Shown here piece by piece: positions 1 through 6,325 of a stretch of 9,015 bases of DNA; position 1 is the first letter of the stretch; each line of letters opens with the position of its first letter. The stretch comes from Desulfobacterales bacterium S5133MH16 (lineage in GTDB: Bacteria; Desulfobacterota; Desulfobacteria; Desulfobacterales; UBA11574): assembly GCA_001751005.1 (NCBI GenBank), contig MAXL01000333.1:1-9015 (forward strand), written 5' to 3'. A model generated the notes under the pieces. That model was not told the origin of the DNA, searched no databases, and worked only from the letters and a program-made list of their open reading frames with translations. A program made the translations under genes and the position numbers.

Positions 1-5
1 ACTGC

Positions 6-23
6 GGCGTACATAAGTACGCC
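6..23. repeat. Perfect 7-bp hairpin in repeat-like intergenic DNA
   Basis: GGCGTAC and GTACGCC form a perfect inverted repeat around the loop ATAA. No T-run follows on either side within the window, so it does not look like a classical intrinsic terminator. The following ~80 bases contain internally repeated AACTTTTTAC/GACTTTTTAC words and no plausible gene. The stretch resembles a dispersed intergenic element, but that is an impression that cannot be tested in this window. Confidence 0.5.
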
Positions 24-110
24 TCATTCCACGAAATTCGCGACGCCTTGAACTTGAACTTTTTACTTTGCCGTCTCAATTTTGACTTTTTACGAGTTTA
101 TCAAAGCTTG

Positions 111-860
111 ATGCGTGATGTCAGTAAAAAAACAAGACTTGACGTGGTAATGTTAGAAAAAGGGCTGGTACAAAGTCGCCAACGTGCCCGTGCGCTTATT
201 ATGGCCGGAAAAGTTCTGGTTAATAACCGTCTTGTGGATAAGCCCGGTTCACTGATTTTTAAAAAAGACCATGTCATTATTAAAGGAGAGGACATCCCCT
301 ATGTGAGCCGGGGCGGCCTTAAGTTGGAAAAGGCGCTTCAGGCCCTTGATACGGATATCACCGGAGCGGTCTGTATGGATGTGGGCGCATCCACGGGCGG
401 ATTTACCGATTGTCTTCTGCAGCATGGCGCAAGCCGCGTTTTTGCCGTGGATGTGGGTTATGGGCAGCTTGCCTGGAAACTGATACAGGATTCTCGTGTT
501 GTTGTTATTGATCGCACAAATATCCGGTACATGCCTGCCGAAACCCTTGAGGAACTCGTAGATCTCATCACCATAGATGTCTCTTTTATTTCCCTTAAAA
601 TAGTTGTTCCTGCGATAATTAAGTTTATGAAAAAAGATGCGAGGATCATGGCCTTGATAAAACCACAGTTTGAAGTGGGAAAAGGCAACGTCGGTAAAGG
701 CGGTGTGGTGCGTGACCCTGTTTTGCATACCGAAGTTATTAAAGGTCTTTCGGATTTTTTTACAAAAACAGGCCTTTTATGCGAATTTGTTATTCCTTCA
801 CCCATACCGGGAGCAAAGGGAAACAAAGAATTCTTTATTTCTTTAAAATTTGCAGGTTGA
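111..860 (+). CDS. tlyA: TlyA family rRNA (cytidine-2'-O)-methyltransferase
   Basis: Predicted cytoplasmic SAM-dependent enzyme that 2'-O-methylates cytidine in rRNA. TlyA proteins act on 23S C1920 and, in some versions, also on 16S C1409. The ATG at 111 gives 249 residues, the usual family length. An in-frame TTG at 48 would add 21 residues unlike the family, so it was not used. An S4 RNA-binding domain spans about residues 8-60. The linker motif SRGGLK (66-71) leads into an FtsJ-like Rossmann domain with the SAM loop DVGASTGGF (90-98) and DVGYGQL (114-120). TIDVSF (154-159), KPQFE (184-188) and a C-terminal GNKEFF complete it. K71, D156, K184 and E240 match the family's K-D-K-E tetrad (K69/D154/K182/E238 in M. 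tuberculosis TlyA). No strong ribosome binding site precedes the ATG. It is transcribed alone or as the last gene of an upstream unit. Confidence 0.93.
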   Translation: MRDVSKKTRLDVVMLEKGLVQSRQRARALIMAGKVLVNNRLVDKPGSLIFKKDHVIIKGEDIPYVSRGGLKLEKALQALDTDITGAVCMDVGASTGGFTDCLLQHGASRVFAVDVGYGQLAWKLIQDSRVVVIDRTNIRYMPAETLEELVDLITIDVSFISLKIVVPAIIKFMKKDARIMALIKPQFEVGKGNVGKGGVVRDPVLHTEVIKGLSDFFTKTGLLCEFVIPSPIPGAKGNKEFFISLKFAG

Positions 861-953
861 GCTTGATTTTTTTTGGATGAACATATAACAAATCTAGTTT
901 TAGTTGCGAAATTTGTGATTTTTGAGGAAAAAAATACTTAGCCAATTAAGTTT

Positions 954-987
954 AAAGTGACTAAAGTGATCTAAAGTGCCTAAAATT
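954..987 (+). repeat. Tandem 9/10-nt repeat upstream of EF-G
   Basis: Three consecutive units read AAAGTGACT (954-962), AAAGTGATCT (963-972) and AAAGTGCCT (973-981), followed by a degenerate AAAATT. The same unit recurs in the same order and orientation just after the EF-G stop codon (3197-3230), so the gene is bracketed by copies. The role is unknown. Confidence 0.75.
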
Positions 988-1098
988 AAGGAATTCTATC
1001 AATTTGTATAAAAGCGGGAGTGTAGCGACTCCTTTACTTTATTTATTCCGATTATAGCGGGATAGAATTTTCGAAACGTTTTAATATTTTTACCAGAG

Positions 1099-1103
1099 AG
1101 GAG
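1099..1103 (+). promoter_or_regulatory. Ribosome binding site of EF-G gene
   Basis: AGGAG lies five bases before the ATG at 1109, within GAGAGGAGC. It fixes the start of the EF-G paralogue. Confidence 0.8.
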
Positions 1104-1108
1104 CTTAA

Positions 1109-3181
1109 ATGACTGAAAATGTAGAAAACTTAAGGAACATTGCTTTTGTGGCCCATGGAGGTGCGGGCAAAACTTCTTTGGCCGAGGTAATGCTTTTTAA
1201 TACGGGTGTCACCAATAGACTTGGGTGCGTCGATGATGAAAACACCCTTATGGACTTTGAGCCTGAAGAGCTCAAACGCCACATCAGTTTAAGCAGCGGA
1301 TTCCATCAATACAGCTGGAAAAAACGTACAATCAGTCTCATCGATACACCCGGTGATCAGAATTTCTTTTCAGACACAAGGCTTTGCATGCAGGCTGCCG
1401 ACGGCACTGTTGTGGTAATAGATGCAGTGGACGGCGTAAAAGTTCAAACCGAACAGGCCTGGGATTTCATAGATGAATTCAACCTGCCCTCAGTTATTTT
1501 TATTAATAAACTCGACAGGGAAAGGTCGGATTTTTTCCGTACATTCAAAGATGCAGAAAAGTATTTTAAGCCAAAGCCTATTATTACTCAACTTCCCATA
1601 GGATCCGAAGCAGAGTTTAAAGGCGTTGTTGACCTTATCCGTATGAAAGCGTTCACCTATGACAGTAAAGGTAAAGCAACTACAATTGACATTCCCCAGG
1701 ATATGCAGGATCAGGTGGAAGAAGAGAGAGAAGCTCTTGTGGAAAATGTTATAGAGTCGGATGACGAACTCCTGGAACGGTATCTTGACGGAGAATCCTT
1801 GTCAGATGATGAAATAATAAATGCGTTACGCAAGGGCACATTAACGCGAGCATTTGTGCCGGTTCTTTGTGGGTCGGCCACAAAAAATATCGGCATCGAT
1901 CTCTTGCAGGATTTTCTTGTCAACTGCATGCCGTCACCCCTGGATCGCGATCCCTGGATTGCCGCTGATGCTACCGGTGAAAATCAAATAGAATGTACGG
2001 CCGATCCGGATGCACCCTTTTCCGGATTTGTGTTCAAAACGGTGGCCGATCCATTTGCCGGCCGTCTTTCAATATTCAGGGTGGTTTCAGGAACCCTGGG
2101 GGCAGATGGTACTTTCTATAACGTTAATAAAAGCACAAATGAAAGGTATAATCAGCTGTTAAGACTTGCCGGTAAAGAACAGAAACAAATAAATCAAGCC
2201 GGTCCGGGTTCCATTGTGGCCGTGGCTAAATTAAAAGAAACGGCTACAGGAGACACCCTTTGTAATGAAGGTCGCAAGGTAAAATTTAAATGTGCAGAAC
2301 CGCTTCCCGACCTTATTTCTTTTGCCCTTGAGCCCAAATCAAAAGGTGATGAAGACAAGATATTCACCTCTCTATCAAAACTATTGGAAGAAGATGTTGC
2401 TCTAAAGCTTACTCGTAACCCGGAAACCAAGCAGATTCTTTTATCCGGTCTGGGGCAGATCCACATTGAGGTTGCGATTGAAAAGCTCAAAAGAAAGTTC
2501 AACGTTGAGGTCCGGCTGAACACGCCTAAAGTCCCTTATAAAGAGACCATTACCAAGACGGTCAGAGTTCAAGGAAGACATAAAAAACAAACCGGAGGCC
2601 ATGGTCAGTTCGGTGACTGCTGGATCCGGTTAGATCCACTTCCCAGGGGAAAAGGTTTTGAGTTTGTTAATAAAATCGTCGGCGGTTCAATTCCGAGGCA
2701 ATATATACCTGCTGTTGAAAAAGGTATTATTGAATCGTGCCAAAAGGGGGTTCTTGCTGGATTCCCGTGTATCGATTTTCAGGTTACTCTGGATGACGGT
2801 TCCTTTCATGCGGTTGATTCATCTGAAATGGCCTTTAAAATTGCAGGTTCTCTGGCATTTAGAAAAGCGGCGGCAGAGGCGGACCCGGTTCTGCTGGAAC
2901 CCATCATGAGTATTTCAATCATAACCCCGGACGAATACATGGGGGATATCATGGGAGATCTTAACAGCAGACGCGGCAGGGTCCTCGGCATGGACAGTAA
3001 AGGTAAAAATCAGGTCATTAATGCAAATGTGCCTATGACCGAGTTCTTGACCTATGCACCGGAACTCAGGTCAATTACCGGAGGTCGCGGCATATTTACC
3101 ATGGAATTTTCACATTATGATGAAGTTCCCGCCCAGATCTCACAAAAAATTTTAGAGGAGATAAACAAAGAAAAAGAATAG
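1109..3181 (+). CDS. fusA: Elongation factor G-like translational GTPase (divergent EF-G paralogue)
   Basis: A 690-residue ribosome-dependent GTPase with the full EF-G domain order. Visible G motifs are the P-loop AHGGAGKTS (15-23), DTPG (79-82), NKLD (133-136) and GSA (255-257). Domain II follows (about 285-395), then domain III with LLSGLGQIHIEV (444-454). Domain IV carries HKKQTGGHGQFGD (491-503) and the tip GSFHAVDSSE (564-573). Domain V ends at 690. It departs from canonical EF-G in three places. The P-loop has HGGAGKTS instead of HIDAGKTT. Switch I reads KRHISL instead of ERGITI. The tip residue after the conserved His (H567) is Ala instead of Asp. These fit the second EF-G class (FusA2/EF-G-2), in which some members act in ribosome recycling rather than translocation. 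The main fusA, normally beside rpsL/rpsG/tuf, is presumably elsewhere. The gene is monocistronic by context and bracketed by AAAGTGACT repeats. Confidence 0.93.
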   Translation: MTENVENLRNIAFVAHGGAGKTSLAEVMLFNTGVTNRLGCVDDENTLMDFEPEELKRHISLSSGFHQYSWKKRTISLIDTPGDQNFFSDTRLCMQAADGTVVVIDAVDGVKVQTEQAWDFIDEFNLPSVIFINKLDRERSDFFRTFKDAEKYFKPKPIITQLPIGSEAEFKGVVDLIRMKAFTYDSKGKATTIDIPQDMQDQVEEEREALVENVIESDDELLERYLDGESLSDDEIINALRKGTLTRAFVPVLCGSATKNIGIDLLQDFLVNCMPSPLDRDPWIAADATGENQIECTADPDAPFSGFVFKTVADPFAGRLSIFRVVSGTLGADGTFYNVNKSTNERYNQLLRLAGKEQKQINQAGPGSIVAVAKLKETATGDTLCNEGRKVKFKCAEPLPDLISFALEPKSKGDEDKIFTSLSKLLEEDVALKLTRNPETKQILLSGLGQIHIEVAIEKLKRKFNVEVRLNTPKVPYKETITKTVRVQGRHKKQTGGHGQFGDCWIRLDPLPRGKGFEFVNKIVGGSIPRQYIPAVEKGIIESCQKGVLAGFPCIDFQVTLDDGSFHAVDSSEMAFKIAGSLAFRKAAAEADPVLLEPIMSISIITPDEYMGDIMGDLNSRRGRVLGMDSKGKNQVINANVPMTEFLTYAPELRSITGGRGIFTMEFSHYDEVPAQISQKILEEINKEKE

Positions 3182-3190
3182 CCAAAACAA

Positions 3191-3303
3191 AAGTTAAAAG
3201 TGACTAAAGTGACCTAAAGTGACTAAAGTTTTACCAGTTAAATACCCTGTTTTTTCTTAACTTTAGCTCACTTTAGCTCACTTCAAACTTTAGCTCACTT
3301 TTA
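3191..3303. repeat. Long inverted repeat of AAAGTGACT units between convergent genes
   Basis: The left arm (3191-3230) contains AAAGTGACT, AAAGTGACCT and AAAGTGACT, ending in AAAGTT. The right arm (3259-3303) is built of the complementary AGCTCACTTT unit, three times. The central ~24 bp of the two arms pair with one mismatch and one bulged base, across a 28-nt loop that contains a T-run. It starts ten bases after the EF-G stop and lies before the 3' end of the oppositely oriented nuclease gene. It could fold in transcripts of either strand and may serve as a bidirectional terminator or mRNA 3'-end stabiliser. Equally it may be a miniature repeat element. Confidence 0.75.
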
Positions 3304-3351
3304 CTTCGAAAACACTATACCTACCTCGAAATCGATAAAAAATTGTCGATT

Positions 3352-3367
3352 GAGCTATGAATAGCTC
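3352..3367 (-). terminator. Hairpin abutting the nuclease stop codon, possible terminator
   Basis: GAGCTAT and ATAGCTC are perfect inverted copies separated by two bases. They begin on the base after the nuclease stop codon. On the - strand transcript the hairpin is followed eight to nine bases later by a run of six U. The distance to the U-run is long for an intrinsic terminator, so the call is tentative. Confidence 0.45.
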
Positions 3368-4039
3368 TTACTTCTCCCCTGCCATACATTTTTTGCAGGG
3401 AGCATACCCCGCCCAGAACGCATCCCATTTGCGTAAAAATACAATTTTGTTTTCTCTGGTAATCTTTTTCCCAAAGGCACATATTGAATAATGAAATCGT
3501 TTTGATCTTCTGTTTCCCCAATACCTTGCCTTTTTTTCTTTCCAGTTACGCCATATCCCCCGTTTGGCCGACATTGCATCCCGCTGGGACTGCAGTAACA
3601 CCTGATCATATTTATTGTTGGGCCTGCGGGACAAACAATAGGCGTATCCTTTTTCTATCATAACCTTATTTACAAATACCCCATTGTTCAAAAACACGTA
3701 AGCCAGTATACGGCCGTAGCGATCATGGGTTTCTTTGTCGAATTCCAGTCGAACCGTTTTGGATAACACAAGTCTTTTATTATATTTTTTTGCGGTATAT
3801 CCGAAAAATTCGGCTTTTTTATTTTCATGATCAATTTCAGGAGCATTAATCCCGATGTAACGAATGTGTCGACCATCGGCCAGTACAATGGTATCCCCGT
3901 CATTGACCCATTTTACATAGCACCGCTCATGTGCGAACAACGGTCTGCCAGATAAAAAATCGGGGAAAAAACCGGATAAAAAAGCGGAAAAAAAAACAGT
4001 TAAAAAAAATACGGGCAAATAAAAAAGACATTTTCGCAC
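3368..4039 (-). CDS. Exported staphylococcal nuclease-like enzyme with C-terminal Ada-like metal-binding tail
   Basis: Predicted secreted or periplasmic phosphodiesterase of the thermonuclease (SNase) family. The GTG at 4039 is chosen because GGCGGG lies six bases upstream. It gives 223 residues starting MRKCLFYLPVFFLTVFF, a good signal peptide; a TTG at 4063 would extend into the preceding gene. The SNase fold spans about 40-160. NDGDT (46-50) holds the metal-binding Asp. IRYIGINAPE (59-68) supplies the equivalents of Arg35 (R60) and Glu43 (E68). DRYGR (106-110) supplies the Arg87 equivalent (R110). The position of calcium ligand Asp40 is Asn (N65). The last ~50 residues resemble the zinc-binding domain of Ada, with SKRFH, C187, an NKIVF strand and PCKKC. 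The likely ligands are H183, C187, C215 and C218. It is the last gene of a three-gene operon, starting 2 bp after the radical SAM stop codon. Confidence 0.85.
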   Translation of the reverse strand: MRKCLFYLPVFFLTVFFSAFLSGFFPDFLSGRPLFAHERCYVKWVNDGDTIVLADGRHIRYIGINAPEIDHENKKAEFFGYTAKKYNKRLVLSKTVRLEFDKETHDRYGRILAYVFLNNGVFVNKVMIEKGYAYCLSRRPNNKYDQVLLQSQRDAMSAKRGIWRNWKEKKARYWGNRRSKRFHYSICAFGKKITRENKIVFLRKWDAFWAGYAPCKKCMAGEK

Positions 4040-4041
4040 AA

Positions 4042-5142
4042 TCAACCCGCCTTCAATTCGCAAATTCTGACCGCACTGTTATCGAGCATTTTCGGCAGAC
4101 CGCCGAGATCTTGCGGAATAAATCCCATGGATTTTTGCCAGACCTCATCATCTTCCATGCAAAAATAGATCAGAACTTCAGGAGCATATTCCCTTATCCA
4201 GGAAATTATCTTACGATAAAGTTCAATCCGTAACGGCTTAAAGTAGCGCATCTTTCCATCCAGACCCGATATGAATTCCCCGTAAATTATCTTTGATTCC
4301 GGAAATCGTTTTTGTATGACAGATTTTAAAGACGGCATGAAACGAAAGGTGCCGATGCTGATCCATACGATATTCTTTGACGATACATGGGAAAACAGCT
4401 TTTCAACAACCCCCCGGTATTCTTCTTCGCATCCGTCATAGATAACCATTGGATCAAAATGGAAGGCAAGCGGGTATCCCCACGATTCGCATGTTGCAGC
4501 AGCCCGGAGTCTTGCGGACAAAGATGCAGTATGGAACTCTTCATTTTTAATGACACGATCCGTATTCAAAGACCATGCCACAATGGTTTTGCGATTGTGA
4601 CGAAGATGTTTTAACCGGTCAATAGCCGTTGTTTTTGTCTTTAGTTCCAGTACTGCATGGGACTGTTTTGAAAACTTTGGAATAAGCCGGCTTGAAAGAT
4701 CAGTCCACATTTCCCAGATCATGCTGTCTGTGAATTCTCCGGTCCCTATTCGGGTTATTTTTTTCTTCAAAAACAGATTATCCAACTCTAAAAAGAGGCT
4801 GTCATGGTTAACAAAATACTGGAGTACCGGTGGATGAAAATATGATTGCAGAATGCAATACGAGCAGTCCATGGTGCAAAAGGTGCCGATATGCAGAATT
4901 TGATAACCGCAGCAAGTATAAACGCGTGTGCCGGGACAGGGTCTAACAAAAGCGCCTTTATTGCGGGTAAGGAAAAGAATTGTTTTGGCTTTTCGGACAG
5001 GATCATTTGAACATAAAATCGATTCAAAGACTTCTTGTGCATTTCGAACAATTTCCACAGGCACATCAATTCGTGACCGGATGGAAACCACGTGAGGAGA
5101 ATTGAGTACCTGCTGATCAATATATAGTTTTAAAAGCGGCAA
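4042..5142 (-). CDS. SPL-family radical SAM protein
   Basis: A 366-residue predicted cytoplasmic iron-sulfur radical SAM enzyme related to spore photoproduct lyase. CTMDCSYC (C89, C93, C96) is the CxxxCxxC motif that binds the 4Fe-4S cluster. It is preceded by the family hallmark CCGYQILHIGTF (77-88). Further family blocks are IGTGEFTD (132-139), ELKTKTT, AWSLN, FHFDPM and IGTFRF. In genuine spore photoproduct lyase a Cys (C141 in B. subtilis) donates the hydrogen atom. The matching place here appears to be E136, so cleavage of spore photoproduct is doubtful, and sporulation genes are not seen. The start is TTG at 5142, backed by GAGGAAA just upstream. It lies 11 bp after the methyltransferase stop and 2 bp before the nuclease start, implying co-transcription. 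Its substrate is unknown. A role in nucleic acid repair or modification is only suggested by the family and the nuclease neighbour. Confidence 0.88.
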   Translation of the reverse strand: MPLLKLYIDQQVLNSPHVVSIRSRIDVPVEIVRNAQEVFESILCSNDPVRKAKTILFLTRNKGAFVRPCPGTRVYTCCGYQILHIGTFCTMDCSYCILQSYFHPPVLQYFVNHDSLFLELDNLFLKKKITRIGTGEFTDSMIWEMWTDLSSRLIPKFSKQSHAVLELKTKTTAIDRLKHLRHNRKTIVAWSLNTDRVIKNEEFHTASLSARLRAAATCESWGYPLAFHFDPMVIYDGCEEEYRGVVEKLFSHVSSKNIVWISIGTFRFMPSLKSVIQKRFPESKIIYGEFISGLDGKMRYFKPLRIELYRKIISWIREYAPEVLIYFCMEDDEVWQKSMGFIPQDLGGLPKMLDNSAVRICELKAG

Positions 5143-5144
5143 TG

Positions 5145-5151
5145 TTTCCTC
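5145..5151 (-). promoter_or_regulatory. Ribosome binding site deciding the TTG start of the radical SAM gene
   Basis: GAGGAAA on the - strand immediately precedes the TTG at 5142. No ATG in the right frame is available nearby, so this site supports the non-ATG start. Confidence 0.6.
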
Positions 5152-5153
5152 AT

Positions 5154-5780
5154 TTAATTATCACTTGCCGTATTCTTGAGCCCAAGTCCTACCCAGGTGC
5201 AAGAGCATTCTGAAGTAAGCGCCGCGGCAGAGGCGTTTATCTCTACTCTCTCCAAAACGGCAAAACCCTTTCGGGCCAGTTCTTTTTCGATATAGGCCGC
5301 CTGAACATCGTAAAAGCCGGAAACCACCAGCAAACCTTGATTCATGAGAATAAGACGGCGGTAGTGATCGAACATTTTCATATGAACACTTGCAGGAAGG
5401 TTGGCGAGGATCAGGTCGAAACGTTCTGAAACAGCATTTGCAGACCCACAAAACAAATGAAACCGGTCTTGCATCTGGTTGAAGATTGCATTTTCCATAC
5501 TGGCTCTTATCGATGCAGGGTTGATGTCGCAGCCTATTGCCATCGCACTGTTTTTAAAAACCGCCGTGAGTCCGAGGATTCCGGACCCGCAGCCTATATC
5601 CAGGATTCGGGCTTCTTTTTTTATCTTTAAACGCTCTAATACGGTAAGCGCAGCTTTGGTTGAGGGGTGGGCCGGAGGGAAAGAGCCGGCGGTTTTAATA
5701 ACCAGACATTCCTCTCCCCTTCTGGGCCTCCTGAAGCTGAATGGAGACCTAATTACTAAATTTCCAATGCGGTAAAACAT
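5154..5780 (-). CDS. Short PrmA-like class I SAM-dependent methyltransferase
   Basis: A 208-residue predicted cytoplasmic methyltransferase. The SAM loop is ILDIGCGSGILGL (59-71). The acidic residue closing the second strand is D85 in GCDINPAS. The catalytic-side motif is DLILANLP (122-129), which matches the DLVxANI-type motif of ribosomal protein L11 methyltransferase (PrmA). HPSTKAAL (38-45) before the SAM domain resembles the THPTT element of PrmA. PrmA is about 290 residues; this protein lacks its N-terminal L11-recognition domain. The substrate is therefore probably not L11, although it may be another protein or small molecule. It is the first gene of the operon with the radical SAM and nuclease genes. 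ATG start; no clear ribosome binding site. A TATACT hexamer at 5795-5790 on the - strand would place transcription start almost at the ATG, suggesting a leaderless message. Confidence 0.78.
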   Translation of the reverse strand: MFYRIGNLVIRSPFSFRRPRRGEECLVIKTAGSFPPAHPSTKAALTVLERLKIKKEARILDIGCGSGILGLTAVFKNSAMAIGCDINPASIRASMENAIFNQMQDRFHLFCGSANAVSERFDLILANLPASVHMKMFDHYRRLILMNQGLLVVSGFYDVQAAYIEKELARKGFAVLERVEINASAAALTSECSCTWVGLGLKNTASDN

Positions 5781-5843
5781 AATAATAGCAGTATAATTCT
5801 TTTGGACTTTTTACGAAACCATTAATTTTAATACGCTTTTTAT

Positions 5844-5873
5844 TTGACACACAAATCTTTTTTTTAATAATAT
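5844..5873 (+). promoter_or_regulatory. Sigma70-type promoter for the 98-residue membrane protein
   Basis: TTGACA (5844-5849) and TAATAT (5868-5873) are separated by 18 bases in T-rich DNA. Transcription would begin near 5880, leaving a leader of about 50 bases before the ATG at 5933. A TATACT at 5871 is an alternative -10, but its spacing of 21 is too long. Confidence 0.6.
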
Positions 5874-5915
5874 ACTTTTTTAAAAAACTTCGTATTGATG
5901 CCACACACAGAAAAT

Positions 5916-5921
5916 AGGAGG
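5916..5921 (+). promoter_or_regulatory. Strong Shine-Dalgarno with long spacing
   Basis: AGGAGG is a perfect site but stands 11 bases from the ATG at 5933, longer than usual. No nearer in-frame start exists, so the ATG is retained. Confidence 0.6.
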
Positions 5922-5932
5922 CCAGAGAAAAC

Positions 5933-6229
5933 ATGATCCTGAGAATTACAAGAAAGGGAAAAAATTTATTGGTGGAAGAAGCTGAGTTTCAGGAGTATAT
6001 AACCAAGCAACTCCGAGAACTCATCAACCTGTCCACCAACGTGGTGGCAGCATTGATTATGATTAGTCTAATCGTAGTCTTCACGTATTTCAGGGTGTCA
6101 GACTATTTTTTTCTTGGATTGATTATTATCCCTCTTATCGGACGTACCTTTATTCGGGAAATGGTCGCCAAGTGGCTGAGAAAACATTTTAAAGAGCTTT
6201 TAAAATTTAGCGACAATTTGGTTCTTTGA
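5933..6229 (+). CDS. Hypothetical small membrane protein with two helices
   Basis: A 98-residue protein of no recognised family. A charged N-terminal part (1-35) has the pattern of an amphipathic helix. It is followed by two hydrophobic segments at about 36-53 and 58-73, joined by a short FRVSDY turn, forming a helical hairpin in the inner membrane. The C-terminus (74-98) is basic, rich in Lys and Arg, and probably cytoplasmic. No cysteines or catalytic motifs are seen. Reality as a gene is supported by a TTGACA-18-TAATAT promoter, an AGGAGG site and an ATG start. It is divergent from the methyltransferase operon and convergent with the site-2-protease-like gene, so context gives no function. 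It could be a holin-sized pore or an accessory subunit; nothing in the sequence distinguishes these. Confidence 0.75.
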   Translation: MILRITRKGKNLLVEEAEFQEYITKQLRELINLSTNVVAALIMISLIVVFTYFRVSDYFFLGLIIIPLIGRTFIREMVAKWLRKHFKELLKFSDNLVL

Positions 6230-6325
6230 AACCAATCAATCTCAAAGGATCTTCGGGCATGATTAAATTTTACATCCTACACAAAAACCCTCATTAACAG
6301 CCCGGGAAGGTTCTTTCATTAAGCG

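Larger units (their letters stand above)
861..1108 (+). other. Non-coding gap between tlyA and EF-G
   Basis: This AT-rich 248-bp region has no credible small ORF on either strand. It holds the tandem repeat at 954-987 and a small hairpin, GGAGT/ACTCC (1017-1032), ahead of the EF-G gene. AGCGGGA occurs twice (1013-1019 and 1056-1062). A TAGAAT hexamer at 1063-1068 could be a -10 element, but its -35 is weak. The EF-G promoter presumably lies here, yet no convincing one could be picked. Confidence 0.55.

Noticed and set aside
48..110. TTG-initiated N-terminal extension of tlyA
   Set aside because: The 21 extra residues are not TlyA-like and derive from the repeat-like upstream DNA; the ATG at 111 gives the normal family N-terminus.
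249..728. 159-codon open frame on the - strand inside tlyA
   Set aside because: It is antisense to a well-conserved gene, has no recognisable domain and has no ribosome binding site.
954..987. CRISPR-like array
   Set aside because: Units are only 9-10 bases with no spacers between them, so it is a simple tandem repeat.
2194..2523. 109-codon open frame on the - strand inside the EF-G gene
   Set aside because: Shadow of a highly conserved coding region, with serine/arginine-rich composition typical of antisense frames.
3931..4233. 100-codon lysine-rich + strand frame
   Set aside because: It is antisense to the nuclease signal peptide and the radical SAM C-terminus; the lysine run is the complement of the Phe-rich signal sequence.
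4042..5142. Naming the radical SAM protein splB (true spore photoproduct lyase)
   Set aside because: The hydrogen-donor cysteine position appears to be Glu, and no sporulation context is visible.
5749..5934. 61-codon - strand frame spanning the divergent promoter region
   Set aside because: It overlaps the methyltransferase start and the opposite promoter and reads as translated AT-rich intergenic DNA.
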